Translations under genes and position numbers: made by a program
Notes under the pieces: model-generated
The model's input: the letters and a program-made list of their open reading frames with translations, nothing else
Databases searched by the model: none
Told to the model about the DNA's origin: nothing
Assembly: GCF_030719295.1 (NCBI RefSeq)
Contig: NZ_CP120997.1
Span: forward strand, 6,086,001-6,150,000
Length of the DNA stretch: 64,000 nt
Origin: Streptomyces sp. Mut1
GTDB taxonomy: Bacteria > Actinomycetota > Actinomycetes > Streptomycetales > Streptomycetaceae
Direction: 5' to 3'
In this document: piece after piece, positions 50,892-59,698 of the stretch
Layout: every line of letters starts with the position of its first letter
How positions within the stretch are numbered: the first letter of the stretch is position 1

Positions 50892-50938
50892 TACCCCGGG
50901 GGGTACCCCTGTTACAGTGAAATATACCCCCGGGGGTA
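50892..50938 (+). promoter_or_regulatory. Two CsoR/CstR-type operators before the cstB-like gene
   Basis: TACCCCGGGGGGTA at 50892-50905 and TACCCCCGGGGGTA at 50925-50938 are near-perfect and perfect palindromes of the TACCCC...GGGGTA type bound by CsoR-family repressors. They bracket GTTACAGTGAAATATA, a likely -35/-10 region. A third copy lies before the repressor gene at 53478. Confidence 0.85.
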
Positions 50939-50982
50939 AGTCCCGGGCGGGAGTGCGCAGAGAACGATGGAGGGAGTCGACC

Positions 50983-52434
50983 GTGTTCTTCGTGGACACC
51001 CTGGAGACCGAGGGACTGGGCAACCGCAGCTACCTCGCCGGCGGGAGCGCGACGGCCGTCGTCGTCGACCCCCCGCGCGACGTGGAACGGATCGTCGCGG
51101 CGGCGGCCGCCCGGGGCGTGCGGATCGGGTACGTGGCGGAAACCCATGTGCACAACGACTACGTGACCGGCGGCCTCGAACTGGCCAGGCTGACCGGGGC
51201 CCGGTACCTGGTGCCCGCCGAGGCCCGGGTCTCCTTCGCGCGGGTGCCCGTCGCGGACGGGGACCAGGTCACCGTCGACACCGGCCTGACCCTGCGGGCG
51301 CTGGCCACCCCCGGGCACACACCGCACCACACCTCCTACGTGCTGGCCGACGACGGGCGCGAGGTCGCCGCGTTCACCGGAGGATCGCTGCTCATCGGTA
51401 CGGTCGGGCGCCCCGACCTGGTCGAGCCGAGGCTCACCGAGCAGCTGGCCCGCGCCCAGCACGCCTCCGCCCACCGGCTGGCCGCCGAGCTGCCCGACGA
51501 CGTCCGGGTGCTCCCCACCCATGGCTTCGGGAGCTTCTGCTCCTCCGCGCAGACCGAGGGCGACGCCACCACCATCGGCGAGCAGCGGACCGGCAACGAC
51601 GCCCTGACCCAGGACGCCGACGCCTTCGTCGCGCGGCTGCTCGCCGGGCTGGAGGACGTGCCCGCGTACTACGCGCACATGGCCCCCCTCAACGCCGGCG
51701 GGCCGCCGCCCGTGGACCTGACACCGCCTCGGGCCGCCGACGCGGAGGAGATCGCGCGGCGCCTGGCCGCCGGTGAGTGGGTGGTGGACCTGCGCAGCCG
51801 TACCGCGTTCGCCCGGGGGCATGTGGCCGGGACGTTCAACTTCGAGGGCGAGGGCAAGCTCGCCACCTATCTGGCCTGGCTGATCCCCTGGGGCAAGCCG
51901 CTCACCCTGCTCGCCGCGTCCGCCGGGCAGCTCGCGGACGCCCAGCGCGAGCTGGTCCGGGTCGGCATCGACCGCCCGGCCGCCGCCGCCACCGGCACCC
52001 CGGACTCCTGGCTGCGGGCGGGAGAAGTCTTCCGGTCCTTCCCCCGTACCGACTTCGCCGCCCTGAAGCGGGCCCGCGAACGCGGTGAGGACCTCGTGGT
52101 GCTGGACGTGCGCCGCGACTCCGAGCGCGCCGGCGGCCACGTACGGGACTCCGTGCACATACCCGTGCACGAGTTGCACGAGCGCTCCGGCGAGGTGCCG
52201 GACGGCGTGGTGTGGGTGCACTGCGCCGGCGGGATGCGCGCGGCGATCGCCGCGTCCCTGCTCGACGCGGAGGGCCGGCGGGTCGTCGCCGTGGACGACG
52301 GCTTCGAGGCCGCCCGCCGCGCGGGACTGACCGTCACGGCCGGGGGAGGCGACGCGGACGACCGGCCCGGTGCCGACGGCGGCTCCGGCACGGCCACCGG
52401 CCCCGGGACCGGCGGGGGCGGTCCGGCGGCGTGA
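50983..52434 (+). CDS. cstB: CstB-like persulfide dioxygenase-rhodanese fusion
   Basis: A 483-residue protein: N-terminal metallo-beta-lactamase persulfide dioxygenase domain (AETHVHNDYVTGG with the iron ligands; ATPGHTPHHTSYVL; VLPTHGFGSFCSSA), then two rhodanese domains. The first lacks the Cys (LTLLAASAGQLADA); the second has it (VVWVHCAGGMRAAI). This is the CstB architecture, which converts persulfides to thiosulfate/sulfite. The GTG at 50983 has GGAGGG upstream. The operators upstream and the TauE gene downstream fit a sulfide-stress operon. The tail after residue 450 is Gly/Asp-rich. Confidence 0.93.
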   Translation: MFFVDTLETEGLGNRSYLAGGSATAVVVDPPRDVERIVAAAAARGVRIGYVAETHVHNDYVTGGLELARLTGARYLVPAEARVSFARVPVADGDQVTVDTGLTLRALATPGHTPHHTSYVLADDGREVAAFTGGSLLIGTVGRPDLVEPRLTEQLARAQHASAHRLAAELPDDVRVLPTHGFGSFCSSAQTEGDATTIGEQRTGNDALTQDADAFVARLLAGLEDVPAYYAHMAPLNAGGPPPVDLTPPRAADAEEIARRLAAGEWVVDLRSRTAFARGHVAGTFNFEGEGKLATYLAWLIPWGKPLTLLAASAGQLADAQRELVRVGIDRPAAAATGTPDSWLRAGEVFRSFPRTDFAALKRARERGEDLVVLDVRRDSERAGGHVRDSVHIPVHELHERSGEVPDGVVWVHCAGGMRAAIAASLLDAEGRRVVAVDDGFEAARRAGLTVTAGGGDADDRPGADGGSGTATGPGTGGGGPAA

Positions 52435-53174
52435 GTACGCTGATCCTGGCCCTGGTCTGCGGGGCCGTGGTCGGCCTGGCGCTCGGCGCGCTGGGCGGGG
52501 GCGGCAGCGTGCTGGCCATCCCGGCCCTCATCTACCTGCTCGGCCTCACCCCGGCCGCCGCGACCACCGCGAGCCTGTTCATCGTCACCGCCACCTCGGC
52601 GACCGCCCTGTACGCCCACGCCCGCGCCGGACACGTCCGCTGGAAGGCGGGGGCGGCGTTCGCGGCGGCGGGCGTCGTCCCGGCGGCGGTGGCCGGCCTC
52701 GCCGCCACCCGGCTCCCGGACGCGGTGCTCACGGCGGCCTTCGCCGCGCTCGCCGCGCTCGCCGCCGTGAAGATGCTGCGCCCCGCACCCGAGCGGGAAC
52801 GGGGCGAGGTGCGGCCGTGGCGGGCCGGGGGAGCCGGGGCGGGGCTGGGCGCGGTGACGGGGCTGCTGGGTGTGGGCGGCGGATTCCTGGCCGTGCCCGC
52901 GCTGGTGACCGTCCTGGCCTTCGAGATGCAGGCCGCCGTCGGTACCAGCCTGCTGGTCATCACCGTCAACTCACTGACGTCCCTGGTCACCCGCTCCGGT
53001 GGTGCGACGGGCATGGACTGGGCGGTGACAGCGCCGTTCACGGGCGCCGCGATCCTCGGGGCGTGGGACGGCAGACGGCTGGCGGCGCGGGTCTCCGGAC
53101 GCGGGCTCCAACGGCTGTTCGCCCTCGTGCTCCTCGCGGTCGCCGCCTTCATGCTCGGCGACGCGCTGATGTGA
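52431..53174 (+). CDS. TauE/SafE-family sulfite/sulfonate exporter
   Basis: A 247-residue membrane protein with about seven helices: STLILALVCGAVVGLALGAL with GGGGSVLAIPALIYLLG, and the second repeat LGAVTGLLGVGGGFLAVPAL give the duplicated TauE motif. The GTG overlaps the cstB stop (GTGA). In CstR regulons a TauE protein exports sulfite produced by CstB. Confidence 0.92.
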   Translation: MSTLILALVCGAVVGLALGALGGGGSVLAIPALIYLLGLTPAAATTASLFIVTATSATALYAHARAGHVRWKAGAAFAAAGVVPAAVAGLAATRLPDAVLTAAFAALAALAAVKMLRPAPERERGEVRPWRAGGAGAGLGAVTGLLGVGGGFLAVPALVTVLAFEMQAAVGTSLLVITVNSLTSLVTRSGGATGMDWAVTAPFTGAAILGAWDGRRLAARVSGRGLQRLFALVLLAVAAFMLGDALM

Positions 53175-53183
53175 CGGCGGTGA

Positions 53184-53493
<310 letters not shown>

Positions 53494-53559
53494 ATCGTAC
53501 CGCGTTCGACGCGCTACGAGTCTGCCACCCGGGGCGTCCCCGTACGGCGGACACCGCTT

Positions 53560-53755
53560 GTGCGGGCCGGTGCCGTGGACCGCGCGAGCGGCGACCACGG
53601 CGGGCACCGCGCACCTGGCCGGGGGCGTCGACGGCCTCACCCGGTTGCCGGAGACCCCGGTGAAGGGCCTGTACCTGGCCTCCGCCTCCGCGCACCCGGG
53701 CGGCGGCCCCCGCTGCCGCGCCCTGTCAGCCCCGTCAGGTCCTCTCCGCCGCCCG
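53560..53755 (+). pseudogene. C-terminal remnant of a phytoene-desaturase-like FAD oxidoreductase
   Basis: The plus strand encodes TAHLAGGVDGLTRLPETPVK followed by GLYLASASAHPGGG, which is the characteristic C-terminal FAD-binding segment of NAD(P)/FAD-dependent phytoene-desaturase-like proteins (LYLASASAHPGGGVHGA). The frame is disrupted right after it, and no N-terminal part exists upstream, only 66 bp to the CstR operator. It is a truncated relic. Confidence 0.6.
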
Positions 53756-54595
53756 GCCGCCCGCGCCGAGCAGACCGGTGGCCGTGAACTGCGAGCGGTT
53801 CAGCTCCTTGCGGGTCGCCAGGGAGACCACCCCCGGCAGCGCGGCCCGTACCGCCTGCACGCCGCGCAGCCACCCCGGGACGTACACCGCCGGGGAACGC
53901 CGCTCGACCGAGGCCACCAGGCGCCGGGCCACGTAGGACGCCGGGTAGGTCCTGCGGGCGGCCGGCGGCATGTGGGCCCGCAGCTCGCGGAGCACCGGGT
54001 GCTGGTCGGCGTCCCGGATCATGTCGGTGTCGATCCAGTTGAGGTACCCGATGCCCACGGTGACGCCGCGCGGGGCGAGTTCGGCCCGCAGGGAGTGGGC
54101 GAGGGACTCCACGCCCGCCTTGGAGGCGCAGTACGCGCTCATCATCGGCGCGGCACCGATGGAGGCCAGCGAGGCGACCTGGAGGTAGTGCCCGCGGGTG
54201 TCCAGGAGCTGCGGCAGGAACACCCGCGCGGTGACCGCGCTGCCGACGAGATTGACCTCGATCACGCGCCGCCAGCTCACCGGATCGGAGTCCGCGAACG
54301 GGCCGCCCTCGGCCACGCCCGCGTTGGCGACGACGACCGAGACGGGGCCCAGCCCGCGGCGTACGTCCTCGGCGGCACGGGCCATCGCCGCGTCGTCGGT
54401 GACATCGACGGGCCAGTGCCCGGACGGCGTGGGGAGCGTGGCGGCCACCCGGGCGAGCACGTCCTCCTCCAGGCCGAGCAGGGCCACGCGCACACCCCGG
54501 GCGGCCAGCTCGCGGGCCACGGCCTCCCCGAGGCCGCGCGCCCCGCCGGTCACCACGGCCGTGCGGCCGTTCAGCGGGTGCTTCCGGTCAGTCAC
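53735..54595 (-). CDS. SDR-family oxidoreductase
   Basis: A 286-residue classical SDR: NGRTAVVTGGARGLGEAVAR, VVANAGVAEGG, catalytic SLASIGAAPMMSAYCASKAG (Ser, YxxxK) and a C-terminal hydrophobic stretch (GWLRGVQAVRAALPGVVSLA). The ATG at 54595 (MTDRKHPLNGR) is the natural start. The gene end overlaps the oxidoreductase remnant on the other strand. Substrate unknown. Confidence 0.92.
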   Translation of the reverse strand: MTDRKHPLNGRTAVVTGGARGLGEAVARELAARGVRVALLGLEEDVLARVAATLPTPSGHWPVDVTDDAAMARAAEDVRRGLGPVSVVVANAGVAEGGPFADSDPVSWRRVIEVNLVGSAVTARVFLPQLLDTRGHYLQVASLASIGAAPMMSAYCASKAGVESLAHSLRAELAPRGVTVGIGYLNWIDTDMIRDADQHPVLRELRAHMPPAARRTYPASYVARRLVASVERRSPAVYVPGWLRGVQAVRAALPGVVSLATRKELNRSQFTATGLLGAGGRAAERT

Positions 54596-54893
54596 GGGAC
54601 TCCTTCGCGGTCCGGGGAGGGAGCCGTGTCCGGCGGTTCACGGCCGGGGCCGCCCCTTGTACCGGTCATGGTCACCCGCAGGCCGGGGATGTGCGCGGCG
54701 GGAGCGGCCGGAGCCCGCCCCGGGCATCTGGGGGCGGGCCCGGGGCAGGAGGCGGGGTACCGCCGTTCGAGTCGCGGCGGGCGGTCGGCCCGTTCACCCT
54801 GGACGGGATGAGCACGCGCCGGTGGGAAGCGAGGACCTGCCTGCCCCACCCCGTACGTGTCCGCACGTGTGCGCACCCTCATGGAGGATTCGG
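54596..54893. promoter_or_regulatory. Divergent intergenic region between SDR and methyltransferase
   Basis: A 298-bp gap. It contains a 9-bp hairpin (GCCCGCCCC at 54713-54721 with GGGGCGGGC at 54731-54739). Small frames here have no ribosome binding site or homology. Promoters for both flanking genes must lie here. Confidence 0.4.
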
Positions 54894-55580
54894 ATGACGA
54901 CAGCCGTCGCACCACCCGTCGGTCTGGGAAGGCTGTGGACCCTGCCCGGCGTCTACGCACCGCAGGCCGACACCCACCTGCTGGCGCGGGCGCTGCACGC
55001 CGAAGGACTCACCGCGGACATGGACGTCCTCGACGTCTGCACGGGGAGCGGCGCCCTCGCCCTGCTGGCCGCACGGAGCGGGGCCCGCGTCCTCGCGGTC
55101 GACATCTCGCTGCGCGCCGTGATGACGGCCCGCATGAACGCCGCCCGCGCCGGACACCGCGTCCGGGTGCTGCGCGGCGACCTCACCGGGCCCGTCGCCG
55201 CACAGCGCTTCGACCTGGTGATGAGCAACCCGCCGTACGTACCGGCCCCCGGCGCGCGCCGCTCCCGCAGCCACGGTCCCGAGGTCGCCTGGGACGCCGG
55301 TCTGTGCGGCCGCCGGGCACTGGACCGCATCTGCGACCACGCCCCCGGCCTGCTCCGGCCGAAAGGCGTGCTGCTCCTCGTCCACTCGGGCCTGTGCGGC
55401 GTGGAGGAGACGCGGGACCGGCTGACGGCCAACGGGCTGCGCTGCACGGTGACGACCCGGGCCGCCGTACCGTTCGGGCCGGTCATGACCCGGAGGCTGC
55501 CCTGGCTGCGCGCCCAGGGGCTGATCGGGGCCGGCGAGGACACCGAGGAACTGGTGGTCGTCCGTGCCGAACGAAGCTGA
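54894..55580 (+). CDS. PrmC/HemK-like class I methyltransferase
   Basis: A 228-residue methyltransferase: VLDVCTGSGALALLAARSGA (motif I), VLAVDISLRAVMTARMNAAR, and FDLVMSNPPYVPAPG, whose NPPY motif marks N-methylation of amide or amine groups as in HemK/PrmC relatives. The N-terminal domain of true PrmC is missing. The ATG at 54894 has GGAGG at 6-nt spacing. It overlaps the CDGSH gene by 17 nt, a recurrent actinomycete pair. Confidence 0.9.
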   Translation: MTTAVAPPVGLGRLWTLPGVYAPQADTHLLARALHAEGLTADMDVLDVCTGSGALALLAARSGARVLAVDISLRAVMTARMNAARAGHRVRVLRGDLTGPVAAQRFDLVMSNPPYVPAPGARRSRSHGPEVAWDAGLCGRRALDRICDHAPGLLRPKGVLLLVHSGLCGVEETRDRLTANGLRCTVTTRAAVPFGPVMTRRLPWLRAQGLIGAGEDTEELVVVRAERS

Positions 55581-55779
55581 CCGCCCCCGCCGCCTGACCG
55601 TCGAGCCCAACGGCCCGGTGCTCATCGAGGGGCCGGTGGAGATCGTCCGCGACGACGGCACGATCGCCGCCTCCGACCGCTTCCTCGTCGCCGTCTGCAC
55701 CTGCCGCCGCAGCCGGACGTACCCGTGGTGCGACACCAGCCACCGCCGTCGTACGAAGCCCCCGGGCGGCCGGTCCTGA
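55564..55779 (+). CDS. CDGSH-type iron-sulfur protein
   Basis: A 71-residue CDGSH protein with the [2Fe-2S] binding set CTCRRSRTYPWCDTSH (three Cys, one His). The start is a GTG overlapping the methyltransferase by 17 nt. Such proteins are small electron carriers or redox sensors; coupling to the methyltransferase suggests a shared, unknown role. Confidence 0.9.
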   Translation: MPNEADRPRRLTVEPNGPVLIEGPVEIVRDDGTIAASDRFLVAVCTCRRSRTYPWCDTSHRRRTKPPGGRS

Positions 55780-55796
55780 CGGCCGGGCGGGTACGG

Positions 55797-55843
55797 AAAC
55801 GGACGACGGCCCGCGCCTCCCCCGAGCGGGCCGCCGTCCGTTT
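55797..55843. terminator. 18-bp hairpin between convergent genes
   Basis: AAACGGACGACGGCCCGC (55797-55814) pairs with GCGGGCCGCCGTCCGTTT (55826-55843) with one mismatch. It ends in T/A on both strands and can terminate the CDGSH operon and conservon 2. Confidence 0.85.
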
Positions 55844-55861
55844 GCGCGCGTGCCGGTGCGG

Positions 55862-57094
55862 TCAGTCCGTGGCCGGGCGGAGCCGGACCGGGAGGGCCTG
55901 GTGGCCGTTGCTGATCAGGGAGGGCAGGGGAAGCAGATCGGCCGCGGGCACGGCGAGTTCGATGCCGGGGAAGCGGTCGAAGAGCTGCTGGAGGGCCGTG
56001 GCGATCTCCAGACGGGCGAGCGGGGCGCCGAGGCAGAAGTGGACGCCGTGGCCGAAGGCCAGGTGGTCCTTGGCCGGGCGGGTGAGGTCGAAGTCGTCGG
56101 CGGTGGCGCCGTGCCAGTCCGGGTGGCGGTTGGCGACGGCGTACGAGGCGAGGATCGCCTCGCCCTCGGCGATCGTCTGTCCGTCGGGCAGCGGGATGTC
56201 GGACAGCGCGTAGCGCAGCGGCACGTGCTTGACGGCGGGCTCGTGGCGCAGGGTCTCCTCGACCACGTCGTTCCAGTCGGCGCGGCCGGCGCGCAGGTGG
56301 GCGAGCTGCTCGGGACGGGTCAGCAGGGCGGTGATGGCCTGGTCGATCACGTTGACCGTGGTGTCGTAACCGGCGGAGATCATCAGGAGCAGGGTGTCGC
56401 GCAGCTCCTCGGCGGTGAGGCTGCCGCCGTCGCCCTCCTCGTCGCGGGTGGCCAGCAGGAGCGAGGTCATGTCGTCGCCCGGCCGGGCGCGCTTGGAGTC
56501 GATGAGCTGGTCCAGCGCCTTGTACAGACCGGCCGTGTTGGCGGTGGCCTGCTCGACGGTGAGGGTCGTGTCGAAGACCCCGTCGACCACGGCGCGGAAG
56601 CCGTCGAGCTGGTCGTCGGGGACGCCCATGAGGCGGCCGATCACGGCTATCGGCAGCGGGTAGGCGAGGTGTGTGCGCAGGTCGACCGGCTCGCCGGACG
56701 GCTGTGCCTCTAGGCCGTCGAGGAGTTCGGAGACGACCTTCTCGATGGAGACGCGCAGGTCCTGGATGCGGCGGGCGCTGAACGCGGGGGCTATCATCCG
56801 GCGCAGCCGGCGGTGGTCACCGCCGTACGCGGTGAACATGTTGTTCACGGCGACCCACAGGGCGAGCGGCCAGGTGGCCACCGTCTCGGCGAAGGCCGGC
56901 CAGTGGGCGCGGGCGTCCTTGGAGACCTGGGAACTCGTCAGGAGTTCCTTGAGGAGCGCCGGTTCCGTGATCGACCACGCGGTCACCCCGAGGACGTCCA
57001 CCCGGGTGGCGGGGCCGCGCTCGCGCAGCGTCCGGTACTCGGCGTGGCGGTCGGTGCCGGCGGGGTCGAGGACGAGGATCGACTGCTCGGTCAT
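55862..57094 (-). CDS. Conservon 2 cytochrome P450, CYP154-like
   Basis: A 410-residue P450 with canonical motifs: I-helix SAGYDTTVN, K-helix EETLRHEP (ExxR intact), heme loop LAFGHGVHFCLGAPLARLE. The ATG at 57094 follows the CYP157-like stop by 11 bp. Same gene order as in conservon 1. Substrate unknown. Confidence 0.93.
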   Translation of the reverse strand: MTEQSILVLDPAGTDRHAEYRTLRERGPATRVDVLGVTAWSITEPALLKELLTSSQVSKDARAHWPAFAETVATWPLALWVAVNNMFTAYGGDHRRLRRMIAPAFSARRIQDLRVSIEKVVSELLDGLEAQPSGEPVDLRTHLAYPLPIAVIGRLMGVPDDQLDGFRAVVDGVFDTTLTVEQATANTAGLYKALDQLIDSKRARPGDDMTSLLLATRDEEGDGGSLTAEELRDTLLLMISAGYDTTVNVIDQAITALLTRPEQLAHLRAGRADWNDVVEETLRHEPAVKHVPLRYALSDIPLPDGQTIAEGEAILASYAVANRHPDWHGATADDFDLTRPAKDHLAFGHGVHFCLGAPLARLEIATALQQLFDRFPGIELAVPAADLLPLPSLISNGHQALPVRLRPATD

Positions 57095-57105
57095 GGTGTC
57101 TTCCT

Positions 57106-58317
57106 TCAGTGGGAGGCGTTGAACACGATGGGCAGGGATTCCAGCGCGCGGTGGAAGGGGCCCGGCCGCCAGCGCAATTCGGCGGCCGGAACGGCGAGGT
57201 CCATCTCGGGCAGGGCGTCCAGCAGACAGGTGACCGCGGTCTCCGCGATGAGATACGCGTGGGAGCGGGCCGGGCAGTTGTGCGGGCCGATGCTCCAGGC
57301 CAGATGGGCGCGGTTGCCCGCGATGCCGCCCGGCGACCGCGCGATCGCCGGGTCGTTGTTGCAGGCGGCCATGGAGATGAGGACCGGCTGGTGGGCCGGG
57401 AGGAGCACCCCGTCGATGTCCGCCGGGTAGGGCGGATAGGTGATGCAGTAGTTCGCCATCGGCGGGTCCGTGTACAGGACGGTGTCGAGCGCGTCCCGCA
57501 CGGTGGACTGCCCCGCGTGCAGCCCGGCGGAGAACTCCTCGTCGGTGAGGATCTTCAGCTGGGTGTTGGCGATGAGGTTGGTCAGCGGCTCGATGCCCGC
57601 CCCGTACAGCGTGACCAGCTGGTGCCCCATCTCCTCGTCGGTCAGCTGCGCCGGGTGGGTGACGAGCCGGGAGGTGATGTCGTCGGCGGGGTGGCGCCGG
57701 CGCAGGGCGACGAGATCGGCGACGGCCTGACCGAGGATCTCGTTGCCCCGCTGGGCGTCGGTGGCCTCGAAGATGCGCGACATCCCGTCGGCGATGCGCG
57801 CCCCGATCTCGTCCGGGCAGCCGAGCAGCGAGCTCAGGACGCGGAAGGCGATCGGCCAGGCGTACTGGGTGAGCAGATCGGCGCTCCCCGCGGTGATGAA
57901 GTCCCCGATGGCGTCCTCGGCCAGCTTCTCCACCCGGGCCCGCAACTCGTGCTGGTCGACGGCGTCGATGGCGGCGGTGTTGGCCGAACGGTAGCGGGCG
58001 TGTGCGGTGCCGCCGCTGCGCAGCGCGTTCGGGCGCCACTCCATCATCGGCCGCACCGGGCACGAGGCCGGCACCTGCTCCTGCCAGACGCGCGGGTCGT
58101 GCGGGAAGTAGAGCGGGTCGTTGAGGATGCGCCGGGCCTGGAAGTAGCCGATCACCAGCGTCGCCGGGACGCCCGGGGACAGGTCGACGGGCACCAGGGA
58201 GCCGTACGTCGCCCGCATCCGCGCGTACGCGGCGTGCGGGTCGGCGGCGAACTCCGGTTCGTACAGGGCGACCCGGCCCGGTCGGGCCGACGGCACGGTG
58301 CTGCTGGGGGAGGTCAT
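57106..58317 (-). CDS. Conservon 2 cytochrome P450, CYP157-like, lacking ExxR
   Basis: A 403-residue P450-like protein. The heme loop is divergent but keeps the Cys (HLAWSIGPHNCPARSHAYLI); the I-helix reads TLYGAGIEPLTNLIANTQ, without the usual acid/Thr pair. The K-helix DALDTVLYTDPP lacks both E and R of ExxR. It is thus even less canonical than the conservon 1 copy and may not be a normal monooxygenase. The ATG overlaps the CvnD stop (ATGA at 58314-58317). Confidence 0.9.
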   Translation of the reverse strand: MTSPSSTVPSARPGRVALYEPEFAADPHAAYARMRATYGSLVPVDLSPGVPATLVIGYFQARRILNDPLYFPHDPRVWQEQVPASCPVRPMMEWRPNALRSGGTAHARYRSANTAAIDAVDQHELRARVEKLAEDAIGDFITAGSADLLTQYAWPIAFRVLSSLLGCPDEIGARIADGMSRIFEATDAQRGNEILGQAVADLVALRRRHPADDITSRLVTHPAQLTDEEMGHQLVTLYGAGIEPLTNLIANTQLKILTDEEFSAGLHAGQSTVRDALDTVLYTDPPMANYCITYPPYPADIDGVLLPAHQPVLISMAACNNDPAIARSPGGIAGNRAHLAWSIGPHNCPARSHAYLIAETAVTCLLDALPEMDLAVPAAELRWRPGPFHRALESLPIVFNASH

Positions 58318-58943
58318 GGCGTGGGCTCCAGGGAGAGGGCCGCGCGGTGCGAGGCGAGGTATTCCGTGAGCGTGATCAGGGCGTACACACAGGAGGTACG
58401 GTCCCGCGCGTCGCAGGTGGTCAGCGGTGTCGCCGGGTCCAGGGCGAGGGCCTCACGGATCTCGGGGACGCCGTACTCGGGGGCGCCGGGGAAGACGTTG
58501 ATCGCGACCGCGTACGGGATGCCCTGGTCCTCCAGCAGCCCCAGCGCCTCGTGGCTCGCGTCCAGATCCCGGGTGTCGGCCAGGACCAGGCAGCCCAGGG
58601 CGCCGTGCGCCAGGTCCTCCCACAGGGGCTGGAAGCGGGCCTGTCCGGGCAGCCCGAACAGATACAGGGCGAGGGCGCCGCCGGCCAGGTGGATGCGGCC
58701 GAAGTCCATGCCCACGGTCGTCGTGGTCTTGTCCGGCGCACCGCGCAGATCGTCGATCCCGACGCTGTCCTGGGTGATCGGCTCCTCCATCCGCAGCGGC
58801 CTGACCTCCGAGACGCTGCCGATGAAGGTCGTCTTGCCGACGCCGAAACCGCCGGCGATCACGATCTTGGCGGACTGGGTCACCGTGGACGGCACGTACG
58901 AGATGCCGTTCGGTGAGTCAGACCAGTTCTCGCAGTCCATCAA
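58314..58943 (-). CDS. cvnD: Conservon 2 small GTPase (CvnD)
   Basis: A 209-residue GTPase: P-loop IVIAGGFGVGKTTFIGSVSE, switch/G3 region VGMDFGRIHLAGGALALYLF with GLPGQARF, then NVFPGAPEYG and TTCDARDRTS. It begins inside the DUF742 gene (26-nt overlap). Same role as the conservon 1 copy. Confidence 0.95.
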   Translation of the reverse strand: MMDCENWSDSPNGISYVPSTVTQSAKIVIAGGFGVGKTTFIGSVSEVRPLRMEEPITQDSVGIDDLRGAPDKTTTTVGMDFGRIHLAGGALALYLFGLPGQARFQPLWEDLAHGALGCLVLADTRDLDASHEALGLLEDQGIPYAVAINVFPGAPEYGVPEIREALALDPATPLTTCDARDRTSCVYALITLTEYLASHRAALSLEPTP

Positions 58944-59271
58944 GCACCTTCTGCAGGAGGTCGTTCTCGGGCTGGTCGTCGACGGCCGGGGCCGGACTGG
59001 CCAGATGGCCGCTGTCCATGAGGGAGGACACGATGATCCGGACGGTGGAGGGCGGCAGCTGGAGCGCCGCGGCGATGTCGGCGACGGCGAGACCGCCCCG
59101 GCCCACCGCGAACAGGCTCATCACCCGCCGCGCGTCGGGCCCCAGCTCGCCGACTGGGCCCGACGCGGCGACGACCACGCTCTCCAGGCGTACGTCCCGG
59201 TCCGGGCGGACGCGCCCGCCCGTACGGACGTAGGGCCGGACCATGTCCGGATCGTGCCGTGGTCCGCTCAT
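58918..59271 (-). CDS. cvnC: Conservon 2 DUF742 protein (CvnC)
   Basis: A 117-residue DUF742 protein: MVRPYVRTGGRVRPDRDVRL, winged-helix core MSLFAVGRGGLAVADIAAAL with QLPPSTVRIIVSSLMDSG, and the closing LLQKVLDGLRELV. The ATG overlaps the CvnB stop (ATGA at 59268-59271). Confidence 0.95.
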   Translation of the reverse strand: MSGPRHDPDMVRPYVRTGGRVRPDRDVRLESVVVAASGPVGELGPDARRVMSLFAVGRGGLAVADIAAALQLPPSTVRIIVSSLMDSGHLASPAPAVDDQPENDLLQKVLDGLRELV

Positions 59272-59696
59272 GCGGCGGGGCCCCCGTCCGGCTGGAGGAC
59301 CGGGGTGCGTTCCCTCGTGCCGAGCTGCTCGCCGAGGCGGACGACGAGCAGGGCCATGTGATGGCTGATCAGGCCGACGTCGGCGTGCGGTCCCGTCGTG
59401 ACCACCGAGAGCATCGTGTGCTGCCCCGCCGCGGTCGTCAGCCCGATCGTGGACACGGACTCGATCAGCTGCTGGCGTACGCCCTGTCCGCCGGTGAACT
59501 CGTCCCACGCGCGGCCCGACGCGCGCAGCGAGGCGGTCAGCGCGGCCAGCTTCTCGCCGTCCTCCTGGCTGATGGTGCGGGTCCGGGCCTTGAGCAGACC
59601 GTCGCCGCTCATCAGCACGGCGTACCGGACGCCGTCCACCGATCCGAGCTGCTCGTCCAGCAGCCAGCCCAGGGTGTTCGCGTGCGTGTCCGACAT
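59268..59696 (-). CDS. cvnB: Conservon 2 roadblock/LC7 protein (CvnB)
   Basis: A 142-residue roadblock protein: LGWLLDEQLGSVDGVRYAVL with MSGDGLLKARTR, the helix KLAALTASLRASGRA, and TTGPHADVGLISHHMALLVV. The ATG at 59696 is 2 bp behind the CvnA stop. Confidence 0.95.
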   Translation of the reverse strand: MSDTHANTLGWLLDEQLGSVDGVRYAVLMSGDGLLKARTRTISQEDGEKLAALTASLRASGRAWDEFTGGQGVRQQLIESVSTIGLTTAAGQHTMLSVVTTGPHADVGLISHHMALLVVRLGEQLGTRERTPVLQPDGGPAA

Positions 59697-59698
59697 GA

